Positions 51,863 through 63,119 of a DNA stretch of 64,000 bases are shown here, one piece after another. Positions within the stretch are counted from its first letter, which is position 1; each line of letters begins with the position of its first letter. Both the position numbers and the translations under genes were made by a program. Below the pieces are notes generated by a model. The model was not told the origin of the DNA, did not search any database, and was given only the letters and a program-made list of their open reading frames with translations. The DNA is from Nostoc sp. PA-18-2419 (GTDB lineage: Bacteria > Cyanobacteriota > Cyanobacteriia > Cyanobacteriales > Nostocaceae): assembly GCF_005869855.1 (NCBI RefSeq), contig NZ_SZNH01000003.1, positions 62,001-126,000 on the forward strand. The letters are read 5' to 3'.

Positions 51863-54800
51863 TTACGGTAACTTGACGGTAAAGGTAGTTCCTTGTCCAA
51901 CGCCAAGACTAGCAACTTCAATAGAGCCGCCATGTAATTCTACCAGATGACGAGCGATCGCCAAACCTAATCCCAAACCACCTTGTTTGTGAGTAGAATG
52001 TCCTTGATGATAGCGTTCAAAGACGTAGGGTAGAAACTCTGGGCTGATGCCGATACCTGTATCGCTAACTGTGATTTGGATATGAGAGCCAGTGTGAAAT
52101 AATCTAACTTCTACCCGTCCCCCTGACGAAGTGAATTTAACAGCGTTTGAAAGTAAATTTCCTAAAATTTGCAGCAAACGATTGATATCGCCGGAAATTG
52201 GGGGAATTGACCTGTCGGCTATGAACTCTAAACAAATATTCTTAGCGTTTGCCAATGGATAAGCAGTTTCTATTGCTGCGCCTATAATTACACCAAGATT
52301 AACTTGGCTCAGTTCGAGCTGTAACTTACTTTGGAGAATGCGGGATATATTCAGTAAGTCTTCGAGAAGTTTTTCCTGAGACCTAGCATTGCGTTCAATG
52401 GTTTCTAGAGCTTTAGTAAGGCTGATTTCATCGAATTTGCGAGTTCGCAACAATCGTACCCAGCCGAGAATGGCATTGAGTGGAGAGCGCAGATCATGGG
52501 ATACCATTGCGACAAACTCATCTTTAGTGCGGTTAGCAGACTCAGCTTGGACGCGGGCGGCTTGCTCGAGTTGCAAAAGCTGATCGCGTTCGGCTTCTAA
52601 GTGTTTGCGATCATCAATATCTGTACTCGTGCCAAACCACTTAATGATACTTCCTTGTTCATCCTGAATGGGTACGCCTCGGACTAAATGCCAGGAATAA
52701 CTACCATCGTGTTTTTGATAGCGCATTTCCTGTTGATAAAGTTCTCCTGTTCGCAAGGCTTGAGTCCATCCTTGAATAGCTGCTTGGATATCGTCGGGAT
52801 GGATAACTTTTGTCCAACCAAACCCCATTACCTCCTCAAGTGTTTGCCCAGTAAATTCGTACCAGCGTTGATTGACATGCTCGCATTCACCATCACAATT
52901 GCAGATCCAAACAAGTTGTGGCATGGCATTGGATAAGTAGCGGTAGCGTTCTTCGCTTTCGCGCAGCGCTAGTTCAGCACGTTTGCGTTGGGTGAGATCA
53001 AGAACGAAGCAGACGCTATAACCCTCAGACTTTCTAGTTTCTAGCCCGGCTATTCCTAATAAAATAGGGACACGAGTACCATTTTTGTGAAGATATTCCT
53101 TCTCAAAGGGAGTACAAACACCACAGACTTGTAGTTCTTGAATTTTTTGTTGGTCAAGGATTTGATATTCCGGCGGTGTCATGGAATCCCAGCGGATAAT
53201 TCCTGCTGCCAAATCTTCACGGCTGTAACCGAAGGTTTCTAAAAAAGCGTCATTTGCCTCATAGACTCGACCGCTGAAGTCACCGAAATAAATTCCAACA
53301 ATATTAGATTCTACAATCCGGCGGAACTTAGCTTCACTTTCTTGCAAAGCTAGTTCGGCACGTTTGCGTTGCGTAGCTTGCCGATGGGCATCGGTAATAT
53401 CTGTTGTACTACCTACTGTTCTAATTACCCGACCCTCAGGATCTCTTATAATTATTCCCCGATCCAGTACATATCGATACTGTTGGTCTTTGTGTCGTAT
53501 CCTATACTCAATTGTGTAGTGATTTTGATTGGTAGAGATTATACTGCCGAAGTGATTAATCAACCGCTCTCTATCTTCCGGATGAATCTGCTCTTTCCAC
53601 CATTGATAAGTTGCTTGTGCCTCTTTCAAGGAGTAGCCTAAGACTTTATTTAGTCCCTCAGTTCTGTCAACCGTATTGCTTTCTATATCCCAATCATAAA
53701 TTATACAATTTACCGCAGCTGCCGCTAGTTGAAAACGCTCGTTGCTTAGGCGTAGCTGTTCTTGGGTCAGCTTACGTTCTGTGATATCAAAGGCTGTACC
53801 GATGATTTGATGTGGCGAACCGTCAAGATTCCTGGTGAATATCGTATCTCTGCTAAAAAACCAGCGCCATTTTCCATTGGCGTCTCGCATCCGATATTCA
53901 TTTTCCACAATCTTGCTATCTTCAGTTGAGCCAAATTCTTGAAACACACTAGGAAGTCGAGCTAAATCCTCAGGATGCATAATATTGCATAAGAACTTTG
54001 CTCCCATTTCTTGAATTTGCTCTTGAGTGTAGCCAAGCAGTTTACTAACTTGACTATTAATATAGACATTCTGCTGTTTAACTAGGTCGTAAACGTACAA
54101 AAGACCAGGAGTAGTTTCGGCAATACGTTCAATGAACTGCTGACTTGAGCGCAATCGTTCCTGTGCTTGGTGTTTCTCAGTCACATCCCGCCAAGAAGCT
54201 ACAAACCCATCTCCCATTTTGGTAATGCGAATATCAATAGCTTTAATTAACTGCTCATTAGGATCAATATTTGAAGTGTAAATGAGTGATTCTTTCACCA
54301 AAGGATTACCCGTTTCTACGACTTGGCAACACTCATTAAACAAATCACTTTCTGAAAAATTCGGCACAATTTCACATAGCCCTTTGCCCTGCTGTTCTTC
54401 CTGATTTATTCGGGTAAATTCACAAGCTGCGGCATTTACGTAATCAACACAAAAGTCAAGTATTTTACCTATCTGGTTACGAATAGCGGAGTAAATGCCA
54501 AAGCAGTCTAGCATGTTCTCCACCGAGGTGCGGAAACGTTCCTCGCTGCGTTGTAGTTGCTGACTTAACTGAGTGTTTTTGATTGCTGAGTAGACAGTAG
54601 AACGCAAACGTTCTGCTGTAGTCTGTCCTTTAATCAGATAATCTTGAACACCACTTTTCATCGCTTGGACAGCTATAGCTTCATTGCCATATCCCGTTAA
54701 CATAATTACAGCTGGCATGGTTCCCTTTGACTGCTGCCGTAATTCTGCTATAAATTCCAATCCATCCATGTCTGGCAGCAGAAAGTCTAATAAAATTGCC

Positions 54801-54961
54801 TCAGGCTGCAACTGTTGACATAATGCCAACGCTTGTTCTCCCGATTCTTGCTCGAGAATTGTGTAGCTGCGTTCTTGATCTTGCAGGAGATAGCGACAAT
54901 AAACCTGTCGATCTTCAGGAGAATCATCAATAATTAAAACGGTTAGCGGTTGCACCATCAC
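51863..54961 (-). CDS. Hybrid sensor histidine kinase: N-terminal receiver, multiple PAS/PAC, HisKA, HATPase_c
   Basis: VLIIDDSPEDRQVY (REC), repeated PAS/PAC blocks with ITERKLTQEQL/LTQRKRAELAL/DIDDRKHLEAE, MVSHDLRSPLNAILGW, NLLSNAVKFTSSGG. Confidence 0.95.
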   Translation of the reverse strand: MMVQPLTVLIIDDSPEDRQVYCRYLLQDQERSYTILEQESGEQALALCQQLQPEAILLDFLLPDMDGLEFIAELRQQSKGTMPAVIMLTGYGNEAIAVQAMKSGVQDYLIKGQTTAERLRSTVYSAIKNTQLSQQLQRSEERFRTSVENMLDCFGIYSAIRNQIGKILDFCVDYVNAAACEFTRINQEEQQGKGLCEIVPNFSESDLFNECCQVVETGNPLVKESLIYTSNIDPNEQLIKAIDIRITKMGDGFVASWRDVTEKHQAQERLRSSQQFIERIAETTPGLLYVYDLVKQQNVYINSQVSKLLGYTQEQIQEMGAKFLCNIMHPEDLARLPSVFQEFGSTEDSKIVENEYRMRDANGKWRWFFSRDTIFTRNLDGSPHQIIGTAFDITERKLTQEQLRLSNERFQLAAAAVNCIIYDWDIESNTVDRTEGLNKVLGYSLKEAQATYQWWKEQIHPEDRERLINHFGSIISTNQNHYTIEYRIRHKDQQYRYVLDRGIIIRDPEGRVIRTVGSTTDITDAHRQATQRKRAELALQESEAKFRRIVESNIVGIYFGDFSGRVYEANDAFLETFGYSREDLAAGIIRWDSMTPPEYQILDQQKIQELQVCGVCTPFEKEYLHKNGTRVPILLGIAGLETRKSEGYSVCFVLDLTQRKRAELALRESEERYRYLSNAMPQLVWICNCDGECEHVNQRWYEFTGQTLEEVMGFGWTKVIHPDDIQAAIQGWTQALRTGELYQQEMRYQKHDGSYSWHLVRGVPIQDEQGSIIKWFGTSTDIDDRKHLEAERDQLLQLEQAARVQAESANRTKDEFVAMVSHDLRSPLNAILGWVRLLRTRKFDEISLTKALETIERNARSQEKLLEDLLNISRILQSKLQLELSQVNLGVIIGAAIETAYPLANAKNICLEFIADRSIPPISGDINRLLQILGNLLSNAVKFTSSGGRVEVRLFHTGSHIQITVSDTGIGISPEFLPYVFERYHQGHSTHKQGGLGLGLAIARHLVELHGGSIEVASLGVGQGTTFTVKLP

Positions 54962-55416
54962 TACTTGCTAACAGCATCAGGGAGAATTACGATATCTAAC
55001 CAATAAGTTATAAAACTTTGAATAGTTTGTACCAATCTGTTGATGTCGATTGGTTTTAAGATATAACTAGCAATGCAATATCCATAACATACTTCAATAT
55101 CTCTAGGATTAGAAGAAGTGGTAAATACAACCACTGGAATATTTTTGAGGTCTCGATCCTGCTTGATTTGCTCTAAAACTTCTCGCCCATCGGTTCCTGG
55201 TAAATTTAGGTCGAGTAAAATAATTGAGGGGCAAGGAAACTTCTGAGAATCAGTGTAGCGGCCGGTATGATAAAGAAAGTCCAGCGCTTCATCACCATCA
55301 GTACAGCGAAACACGGGATTGCTCACAGCTTGTCGTCGCATGACTCGACATAAGGCTTCAAAGTCTTCATCGCTGTCTTCAATCACTAGCAAAGGTTGGG
55401 CGGTTTTGCCAATCAT
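54961..55416 (-). CDS. Rcp1-like phytochrome response regulator (start ATG at 55416; longer ORF to 55509 overlaps the kinase)
   Basis: [29 protein letters not shown]...[62 protein letters not shown]. Confidence 0.92.
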   Translation of the reverse strand: MIGKTAQPLLVIEDSDEDFEALCRVMRRQAVSNPVFRCTDGDEALDFLYHTGRYTDSQKFPCPSIILLDLNLPGTDGREVLEQIKQDRDLKNIPVVVFTTSSNPRDIEVCYGYCIASYILKPIDINRLVQTIQSFITYWLDIVILPDAVSK

Positions 55417-55420
55417 CAGT

Positions 55421-57682
55421 TCAGTCTCCTGCTCGTAATGTGAAATAAAAGGTACTACCTTCACCGTAGGTTGACTCCACCCAGATTTTACCGTCATGTC
55501 GCTCGACAATTTTTTTACTAATGGTTAATCCGGCTCCTGTACCACCACCATATTTGTTCGGCCCGTGTAGCCGTTTGAAGATGCGAAAAATTGCTTCAAA
55601 GTGTTTTTCTCGAATCCCAATGCCGTTATCTCGGACGTAGAATGTAACTGGTATCGGTGAAGCGGCCTCAATATAACCAATTTCAATCCATTTTTGAGGT
55701 TTGTCGTTGTATTTAATAGCATTGGCAATCAGATTGTTAAAGACTTCGCCTACTTGGACGCGATCGCAATACACTGTTGGTAGTGGTCTTGGAATACGAA
55801 TTTCTATCCCCATCTCTTCAATTCGGGCGCTCAATAAGTCTAAATTTCGCTCTACAAGACTATTAATATCACTCTGCTGCATAGAAAGATCCACTCTTCC
55901 CAAACGGGAAAAATGTAGCAGCGAATCAATTAAATCTTCCATGCGTTGAGTTAAACGAATCAAAGTTCTTAATTTTTGCGTACCTTCTTCGTTGAGAATG
56001 TCGCCGTAGTCTTCAATAAGAAAATTAGAATAATTATGAATACCCCGCAGTGGTTCTTTCAAATCATGAGAAGCAATGTAGGCAAAGGCATCTAATTCAT
56101 TGTTGCTGCGTTCTAGTTCAATATTGAGCTGCGCTAGTTCATCTGCTTTTCGGAACACCACACCAATAATAGCGTTTCTCAACTCCAGCGCTGCATTTAC
56201 CTCACAAGATTTCCAACTCAGAGATTTTAACCGCACAGTTTCTTTCCATAACTCAAACGATTTCCGAGGTGATAGACGCAAACTGCCGTTTCCCATTACT
56301 TCTACAGGTTTATTTGGATTACCTCCCCAATTGACAGTTTGTACTTCCTCTGGGCGAAACCACAAAATATAGTTTTTTTGAATTTTGGAAAATGAAAGCG
56401 CCATTAAGCCACTACCTATATCCCCAAACTTTTCTGCATCTGGATAAACTTGTGATAGCGAATTGGTATAAAAAATCTCTTCGTAGACATTTTGAGAAAT
56501 CCATTCGATTAAATTTTGAATCTCTTGTTTTTCGGGAGTGTTCCCGATAGAAAAATATTCTTTTTCAAAATATACTACTGCTCCTTGGGCATCGACAAGC
56601 TCGAGGAGATTCGGTTGATGTTGAATTATACCTTCAATAAAGTTATTTCCTGCCGATATATATTCTATTAACTTGCTATAAACTGATTTTAAGTGTATTT
56701 TATATTCACTATCTTCGCTATCTTCTTTTGCACTCAGTTCTACAGATGTAATTTGTCCTAAAAATTCACAGGCGTTACGAATTTCATATGGAACATATTT
56801 AGGTGATTGATGATGGCAGGCAATTAATCCCCATAATTTTTGATTTTTCATAATGGAAATTGACATTGATGCCGTTACGCCCATATTATGCATGTACTCA
56901 ACATGTAAAGGCGAAACACTCCGCAACACAGAGTTACTTAAATCTAAAGGCTGCCCAGTCAAAGGATTATTTGCAGGTAAAATTGCTGCTGGTTGATAGT
57001 CAGCATTCGGTATTAGCCTCAGCCAGTTTTGGCTGTAAAGTTGCCTAGCTTGTATGGGAATATCTGAAGCTGGATAATGTAAGCCTAAATAAGATATAAG
57101 ATATTCTGGCTTTTCTTCAGCAATTACTATGCCATTCCAATCTTCATCAAAGCGATATACCATTACCCGTTCAAAACCAGTGATATTTTTGACTTCTTGA
57201 GCAAGAATTTCACTTAGTTCTACAACCCCTGATGTCGTTTGTAATTTAGAAATAGCTTGTTTAACTAGATGATAAAATTTAAAGTACGTGTTACTTTTTT
57301 CGGCAAATATAGGTTCTAACTCTAAAACTAAAATATCGTTGGAGCGATGAATAATTACATCAAAATATAAATTTTGGTCGCCAAAGTTGATTGTAAATTC
57401 TAAAGGATTAACAAATTTTAAATTTTCTTGAGATAAACAATTTATTAAAAAATTAAGTTGCTCGGTTTCTAAAAAATTACTTAAAGGTTGATTGAGCAAG
57501 TCTTCCGGATTGACGCCAAATAAATAAGAAGTATTATTACTACATTGGAGAATAGCTAACTCTGGTTCTTTTAATGCCAAAAGAACTCCATGAGGTTGAA
57601 CAAAACCAGGAATATGAATTGGTTCTTGAGCGCAATTACTAAGGTCAACTTGAAATGGAGTAGAAATATTGTTATTGCTCAC
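55421..57682 (-). CDS. Bacteriophytochrome-type histidine kinase (PAS-GAF-PHY-HisKA-HATPase)
   Basis: [22 protein letters not shown] (N-terminal BphP-type Cys), [17 protein letters not shown] tongue [38 protein letters not shown]. Confidence 0.95.
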   Translation of the reverse strand: MSNNNISTPFQVDLSNCAQEPIHIPGFVQPHGVLLALKEPELAILQCSNNTSYLFGVNPEDLLNQPLSNFLETEQLNFLINCLSQENLKFVNPLEFTINFGDQNLYFDVIIHRSNDILVLELEPIFAEKSNTYFKFYHLVKQAISKLQTTSGVVELSEILAQEVKNITGFERVMVYRFDEDWNGIVIAEEKPEYLISYLGLHYPASDIPIQARQLYSQNWLRLIPNADYQPAAILPANNPLTGQPLDLSNSVLRSVSPLHVEYMHNMGVTASMSISIMKNQKLWGLIACHHQSPKYVPYEIRNACEFLGQITSVELSAKEDSEDSEYKIHLKSVYSKLIEYISAGNNFIEGIIQHQPNLLELVDAQGAVVYFEKEYFSIGNTPEKQEIQNLIEWISQNVYEEIFYTNSLSQVYPDAEKFGDIGSGLMALSFSKIQKNYILWFRPEEVQTVNWGGNPNKPVEVMGNGSLRLSPRKSFELWKETVRLKSLSWKSCEVNAALELRNAIIGVVFRKADELAQLNIELERSNNELDAFAYIASHDLKEPLRGIHNYSNFLIEDYGDILNEEGTQKLRTLIRLTQRMEDLIDSLLHFSRLGRVDLSMQQSDINSLVERNLDLLSARIEEMGIEIRIPRPLPTVYCDRVQVGEVFNNLIANAIKYNDKPQKWIEIGYIEAASPIPVTFYVRDNGIGIREKHFEAIFRIFKRLHGPNKYGGGTGAGLTISKKIVERHDGKIWVESTYGEGSTFYFTLRAGD

Positions 57683-58508
57683 GTTTTAGTACCAATGATA
57701 AATAGTGTGCCTAAGTAATGTATTTTAAACTAAAAGGATATTTTCAAAGTTTTGATAACAATTGGATTTTTTATATTTTATTAAATACTCCTCATAAAAT
57801 AAGCACTTAAAACATAAATTTTCTCCTTTAGATAAGTGGTTAAAATCTTAATTAAAAGAGTCTAATAGAGATATATATAAAATACTTGCAAATATATTTG
57901 AAGACAGTCTCTAATTTATAAAGTTTTTGCTTTCATCTCTCTAATTAACTAGAATAAAGTGTTAAAATAAAAATCTGAATAATCATATTTTTTATGAAAC
58001 TAATATTGATGAAAATGAAAATTATTTATGTCATAAAATACACATATTTAGCGAATTTGCTCTAAGTAATAAAATAAATGTTAGCCAAAAATAGGAGTAA
58101 ATCGAATTAATAGCTAAAACAGTTGAGTTATTTTCTAGAAAACTAGATGCGCTCGCAGTAAAATTACCAATGATATGGTCACTGAGAAAATAAAACAAGC
58201 AAGTCATTATAGTAATCCGCTTTGATTTTGAACTACTTGGCTTCGCAGGAAGAAGCCACTGTGGTATTAGAGTCTCCCCAAGTCGAGGAGGTAGTGCGTA
58301 CAAAAGGGTTCTCATACCAGTTACTACAACTCTTGGAACCCGAAGGCCGCGATTAGTCCCCGATGAGCAATTGCCGTTAAGTGGTGTTAGATAGTACAGA
58401 GTAGGGAAAACAGAAGAACCATTTTCGAGTTATACCTAGCGAGAGCAAAAATCAAAAAGGAGTCCTAATAGTAATAATTTTTATTTTATCAACGTTAATG
58501 GACATGTT

Positions 58509-58913
58509 ATGAAACCTCCTCTCCCTCTTATTGGCTTAAACATCCTCGTCGTTGATGATGATGATGATAGTCGTTTTTATATTACAACTGTATTAGAAGC
58601 AGATGGAGCAACCGTCACAGCAGTTGCATCGGCAGCAGACGCATTAAAAGTACTACCCGAATTGCAGCCTGATATCTTGATATGTGATATTGCTATGCCT
58701 AACGAAGATGGCTATACCCTGATCCGTAAAATCCGGGCACTCGAACCAGATATTTATAGCAAACTCCCTGCCATCGCGTTAACTGCCTATGGTGATCGGG
58801 AGTATCGTAACATCGCCTTGGAAGCAGGCTTTCAGATTCATGTCGCTAAACCAATCGATCCAGGAGAACTAGTTGCAGTCGTGATAAATTTAGTTGCTTC
58901 TTATAAGAGTTAA
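58509..58913 (+). CDS. Single-domain CheY-like response regulator
   Basis: LNILVVDDDDDSRFYITTVLEADGATVTAV...PDILICDIAMPNEDGYTLIRKIR...PAIALTAYG...HVAKPIDPGELV. Confidence 0.93.
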   Translation: MKPPLPLIGLNILVVDDDDDSRFYITTVLEADGATVTAVASAADALKVLPELQPDILICDIAMPNEDGYTLIRKIRALEPDIYSKLPAIALTAYGDREYRNIALEAGFQIHVAKPIDPGELVAVVINLVASYKS

Positions 58914-59408
58914 TCACATCCGGGACAAAAGTAGCGATCGCATGAATTACTTGTGGTGCGATCACTATTCGATCCACCAATCAAGGTAAATTCTCTTTTA
59001 AAACTGACCAGTCGCTCCAAAATTACTAATAAAGGCAGAGCAAAAGCTAACACTACATCCATTGATAACTTAGCCAAACTCCGATTAAGCCGCCAATGAC
59101 AGAAGATAATTTTAATTAACTTTATTTGTATATAAATCCTCTAGACAAGTCAAACAGCCAGGATTAAAAATTTATATTAATAATTTGCTTAGTTACAGAT
59201 ATAATACTCCTCCAGATAAACTACTTTTTATCAAGTTGTTCTCACAGACTCACGTTATACACTGACATTTTAATTATTTTAACTACTTTGGTGCGTCTTA
59301 CCTTGTTAGCATCCATCCCATCTGTAATTTGTTAATTGACCAAGTATTAACGCTAACTACTTATTCCAGTAACATTAGTATTTATCAACAAGTTTCAATA
59401 TAAAGCTA

Positions 59409-59762
59409 ATGTCTTCAACTCCTCTAACACTTAACTTAATTGAAGGTTCTGTCTCTTTTAGTTTTTCACCCCAAGCAGCACGAGAATTAAAAGCAGCAAT
59501 AGACCGATTAATCGAATGCTTAAAAGCTGTCGCTGCTAAACCCACTCCAGGCGGGGGTAAAGCGACTCCCCAACCTCCCTTAGAATATCGCTACACTGGC
59601 GAAGTATTTTTAGAAGTTTTCTGTAATCCTAATATTTGGCCAAGTCCCTTCGCAGCCAAAGTCCTGCTAACTGTCCGCAACATCAACATCCGCGTAACTA
59701 CAGAAGCCGAATTGACTCGGATCGTTGATGATATTAATCAATATTTAGACCAAGTAGGATGA
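59409..59762 (+). CDS. Conserved hypothetical protein (117 aa)
   Basis: Intact ORF with amphipathic, protein-like sequence; family not recognised with confidence. Confidence 0.6.
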   Translation: MSSTPLTLNLIEGSVSFSFSPQAARELKAAIDRLIECLKAVAAKPTPGGGKATPQPPLEYRYTGEVFLEVFCNPNIWPSPFAAKVLLTVRNINIRVTTEAELTRIVDDINQYLDQVG

Positions 59763-59895
59763 GGGAGATGGAAAGCAGAGGGGCTTCAGGTGCACAGGAG
59801 AAAATAATAACTCTTGAGTCAACAGTCAACACTGGCTCAACACCCCGTTCGCACAGCCCAAGGTAGAGAATAAAGCTAACAGCACTCTCAATGCT
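59762..59895. repeat. Intergenic copy of the same dispersed repeat; shorter related copies near 34530-34690 and 37492-37575
   Basis: Shared blocks CAACACTGGCTCAACGCC/ACACC and AAGCTAACAGCACTC.TAATGC at 37525-37575 and 59840-59895; AAGCTAACAGCACTTCTAA near 34665. Confidence 0.7.
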
Positions 59896-60196
59896 CTACA
59901 TTTATAGAAAAATTACCGGAGCAGTTCAGCATTAGAAACGGTCCCGGTAAGAAAATTTACATAATAGACTCAAGTTGTAGCACCAGCTATACTATGTTCT
60001 GATGCCTAAATCGCCTGAAAATTTGTATAAATTAAGACTGTAATTTTTCCGTATTAATCAACAAAGCAAGATTTTGCATCAGGCAATGCTTACCAAAAGC
60101 CAGAGATTATCCCCCAGATTGGTCGTCAAATCGTTGATTGTGGAATCCACACATCGAAAATAAGCTCCCAATCTTAAACCCGAAATTAAATGTCGA

Positions 60197-60433
60197 TCAG
60201 TCGTTATCCCATTGTTCACGACCAATTAAATCACCAATGCGATCGCGTAACAAAAAATCACATTTTTCTAATTCACATTCAACGCAAACCCACTCTCTCG
60301 CTGGGATATATTGGCAGAGTGTATATATTGGCTGCTGTCGGCTGACCATTCCCTTTTGCACTAGTCGGCGTGCTTCGTCTTGGATCACATCGAGAGAGTA
60401 GTAATTAATAGAAGGCACCGTATTCACACTCAT
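60197..60433 (-). CDS. DUF4327-family cyanobacterial small protein
   Basis: VIQDEARRLVQKGMVSRQQPIYTLCQYIPAREWVCVECELEKCDFLLRDRIGDLIGREQWDND. Confidence 0.8.
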   Translation of the reverse strand: MSVNTVPSINYYSLDVIQDEARRLVQKGMVSRQQPIYTLCQYIPAREWVCVECELEKCDFLLRDRIGDLIGREQWDND

Positions 60434-61219
60434 GGTTTTTACTCACAAATTAACACTTAGATAGTGTTCCCGTTAGCTATCAGGAACAAACATGACAGGG
60501 ATTTTACTTGTGGCTAGGATTTTGTAGTTTGCTATACGGAACTAATTTCATTTTGACGCTACATCACCGGAAATTATCTCAAGAAATGTTAAGAAAGTCA
60601 ACAAAAGCTGACATTACCTCAAAATATGCTTCACAAAACAATGTCAAACTAGCTAACCAAACCTGCTCTTTTGGTGATGTAACTTTTATTCAACAGGTTT
60701 CTATGTTTTGCCCTTAGTGGCTTGAGGCATAATTTGGTTAGTGACAAGAGTACACAAAGTGATCGCTCACATATTAAATAATCGCCTTAAAGCTGTATCT
60801 AGAAGTGTTTGTATCTATCTCAAGGTAAATAAGATAAAAATATTAAGCAGCAACTAGGGTATAAACTGTCGCAAAACTAACGGCTAAGTTACACGATGAA
60901 GGCTTTTATGCTAGCAGCTGTTAACAATTTCTTAAACAAATCTGGAATTACTTGGTTAATTTCAGCGATGATGGTACATGATTTTTTTTGGATAAACATC
61001 TGTATAAGGGTGGAGTAATACAATTTCTCTAAATTGGGACGCTGGGAGTATGGGAAGATAAAGGAGGCGGTGAATGAAAAATGACAAACTATATGTAACT
61101 ACCGATGGCTGAATTAGCTTATGGTTATATTAAAACAGACGCGACTGATCACGTCTGTAAAGTGTTTGGCGGATTTGCTGAGGTCAATTGTTCTGAAGTG
61201 ACATTGTGATTTAAGTTAC

Positions 61220-61639
61220 TTATTGTGAGAATTCCTCGTCATCAAGATTTGTGCTGTCTTCTACTGCTATGGGATTTTCTGGCGATCGCTGATTGTTGAG
61301 TTGGTCTAATAGTGCCAGTACCTTATTACCACGTTCAATGGAGCGATCTTCTAAAAACATTACTTCTGGTGTACGACGTAGCCGCACCCTAGCACCAAGT
61401 TCGCTGCGGACATAACCCGTGGCCGACTTTAAACCTGCCATTGTTTGTGCCTTAGCTTCATCTGTCCCATAAATACTGACGTAGATTTTGGCGTGTTGGA
61501 GATCGCCGGAAACATCAACATCAGTAACACTTACCATTCCTGTACCCACACGGTCATCCTTAATGCCGTTGAGCAGCATTTGGCTAACTTCCCGTTTAAT
61601 CAGTTCAGCAACACGGGAAACGCGGCGATTTGTAGCCAT
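61220..61639 (-). CDS. rbfA: 30S ribosome-binding factor RbfA
   Basis: [54 protein letters not shown]. Confidence 0.95.
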   Translation of the reverse strand: MATNRRVSRVAELIKREVSQMLLNGIKDDRVGTGMVSVTDVDVSGDLQHAKIYVSIYGTDEAKAQTMAGLKSATGYVRSELGARVRLRRTPEVMFLEDRSIERGNKVLALLDQLNNQRSPENPIAVEDSTNLDDEEFSQ

Positions 61640-61749
61640 AAAAGTTTAGCCTCCTCACAGAGGTTGTACGACATCATAATAAACACAATGGCAAATAACG
61701 CCATAAAACAAGTGTCTTTAGGGCAGAAACTATAGCACCTCGTCCTAGC

Positions 61750-61956
61750 CTAGATTGTACTCAAACCCAACATTGCACGTAGAGTGAGAGTAACAAACAC
61801 CAAACTGCCGACAAACAAACCCAAAAGGGCGATTAGGGTAATTGGGCGTTTCAGGAGTGGCACTAATGGCGCAAAGGTGTTGATAAATACCCCTAAGAGG
61901 ACAGTAATAAAGTAGCGGGGGTAGCGAAAGACGTTATCCCAAAATCCGTCAAACAT
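61750..61956 (-). CDS. DUF751-family small membrane protein
   Basis: MFDGFWDNVFRYPRYFITVLLGVFINTFAPLVPLLKRPITLIALLGLFVGSLVFVTLTLRAMLGL. Confidence 0.75.
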   Translation of the reverse strand: MFDGFWDNVFRYPRYFITVLLGVFINTFAPLVPLLKRPITLIALLGLFVGSLVFVTLTLRAMLGLSTI

Positions 61957-62121
61957 TTGAATCTAAACTGCCTTGTTATAGACTTACGTTTGTTTTAATA
62001 TGCTTTATCTACATCAATTGTAATCTATGTGGCTGGAAAATTACTCAGTTAATATAAAATATGCTTCGTCAGTTATATTAACTATATTTAGTCGCAATTA
62101 TTTACGTAAAATTTTAGGTAA

Positions 62122-63024
62122 ATGGTTATTCAAATGCCCCCCAAAGAAACTAGCCCGCGTCCATTTTTGAAGTGGGCAGGGGGTAAAAGTAAGTTGATTC
62201 AGCAATATATTCCTTATTTTCCCAAAGATTATCAGACTTATTATGAACCCTTTTTAGGTGGTGGTGCTGTTTTTTTCTATCTTCAACCAAATACAGCTAT
62301 TTTAACTGATATTAACGCTGAATTAATTAATACTTATTGCTGTGTTCGAGATAACGTCGATGAATTAATATTACTCCTGAAAGAACATAAAAAACGACAT
62401 AATAAAGATTATTATTATAGTGTCAGAAATAACTCTAATGGTACCAATTTAGAAAAAGCTGCTCGTTTAATTTATTTAAATAAAACCTGTTTCAACGGTC
62501 TCTATCGAGTCAATTCCCAAGGGAATTTTAATGTTCCATTAGGCAGATATGAAAATCCTAATATTTGTCCGGAAAATTTACTTAAATTAGCCTCCAAAGT
62601 ACTTTCTCAGGTAGAAATTCACCAGGCAGATTTTACAGAAGTCTTAAATCGTGCTACTAGCAGTAATGACTTTGTATTTTTCGATCCGCCTTACCACCCT
62701 ATTAGTGACAGTAGCTATTTCACTGCTTATAGTCAAAATTGTTTTACTAAAAAAGACCAAGAACTTTTGAGAGATACTTGTGCAGAGTTAGCAAGTCGTG
62801 GTGTCAAAGTTATGCTATGTAATTCTGATAGTGAATTTATTAAAAAAATTTATACTGAAATCAATTTTGAGAGATACACAATCAAAGCAGCGCGTTCAAT
62901 TAACTCGAACATTAAAAATCGAGGTATGATTGACGAACTATTGATTACATCTTTCGATAATCAAGAATTTAAAAGTCAGAATTCAGAAGTCAGCGTAGAT
63001 TTTGTAAGAATGACAAGTGAATAA
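62122..63024 (+). CDS. Dam-family DNA adenine N6-methyltransferase (possible start ATG 62134)
   Basis: RPFLKWAGGKSKLIQQYIPYFP (motif I), FDPPYHPIS (DPPY), YLNKTCFNGLYRVNSQGNFNVPLG. Confidence 0.95.
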   Translation: MVIQMPPKETSPRPFLKWAGGKSKLIQQYIPYFPKDYQTYYEPFLGGGAVFFYLQPNTAILTDINAELINTYCCVRDNVDELILLLKEHKKRHNKDYYYSVRNNSNGTNLEKAARLIYLNKTCFNGLYRVNSQGNFNVPLGRYENPNICPENLLKLASKVLSQVEIHQADFTEVLNRATSSNDFVFFDPPYHPISDSSYFTAYSQNCFTKKDQELLRDTCAELASRGVKVMLCNSDSEFIKKIYTEINFERYTIKAARSINSNIKNRGMIDELLITSFDNQEFKSQNSEVSVDFVRMTSE

Positions 63025-63119
63025 ATTATTTAAATTGCATCATCCAACCGATTATTTAATATAAAAAACTTGGATTCACCAATTTAGTAACAATTAAATT
63101 CTAAATTCTAACTCCTTCT

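Noticed and set aside
58031-58315. 94-aa minus-strand ORF in the phytochrome-regulator intergenic gap
   Set aside because: Lies in AT-rich DNA, no recognisable motif, and overlaps a plus-strand coding-like fragment.
57700-58500. AT-rich intergenic region as a possible small RNA gene
   Set aside because: No convincing promoter-terminator pair or conserved structure visible by eye; would need RNA-seq.
60508-60717. 69-aa plus-strand ORF
   Set aside because: No recognised domain and no clear ribosome-binding site; not supported beyond being open.
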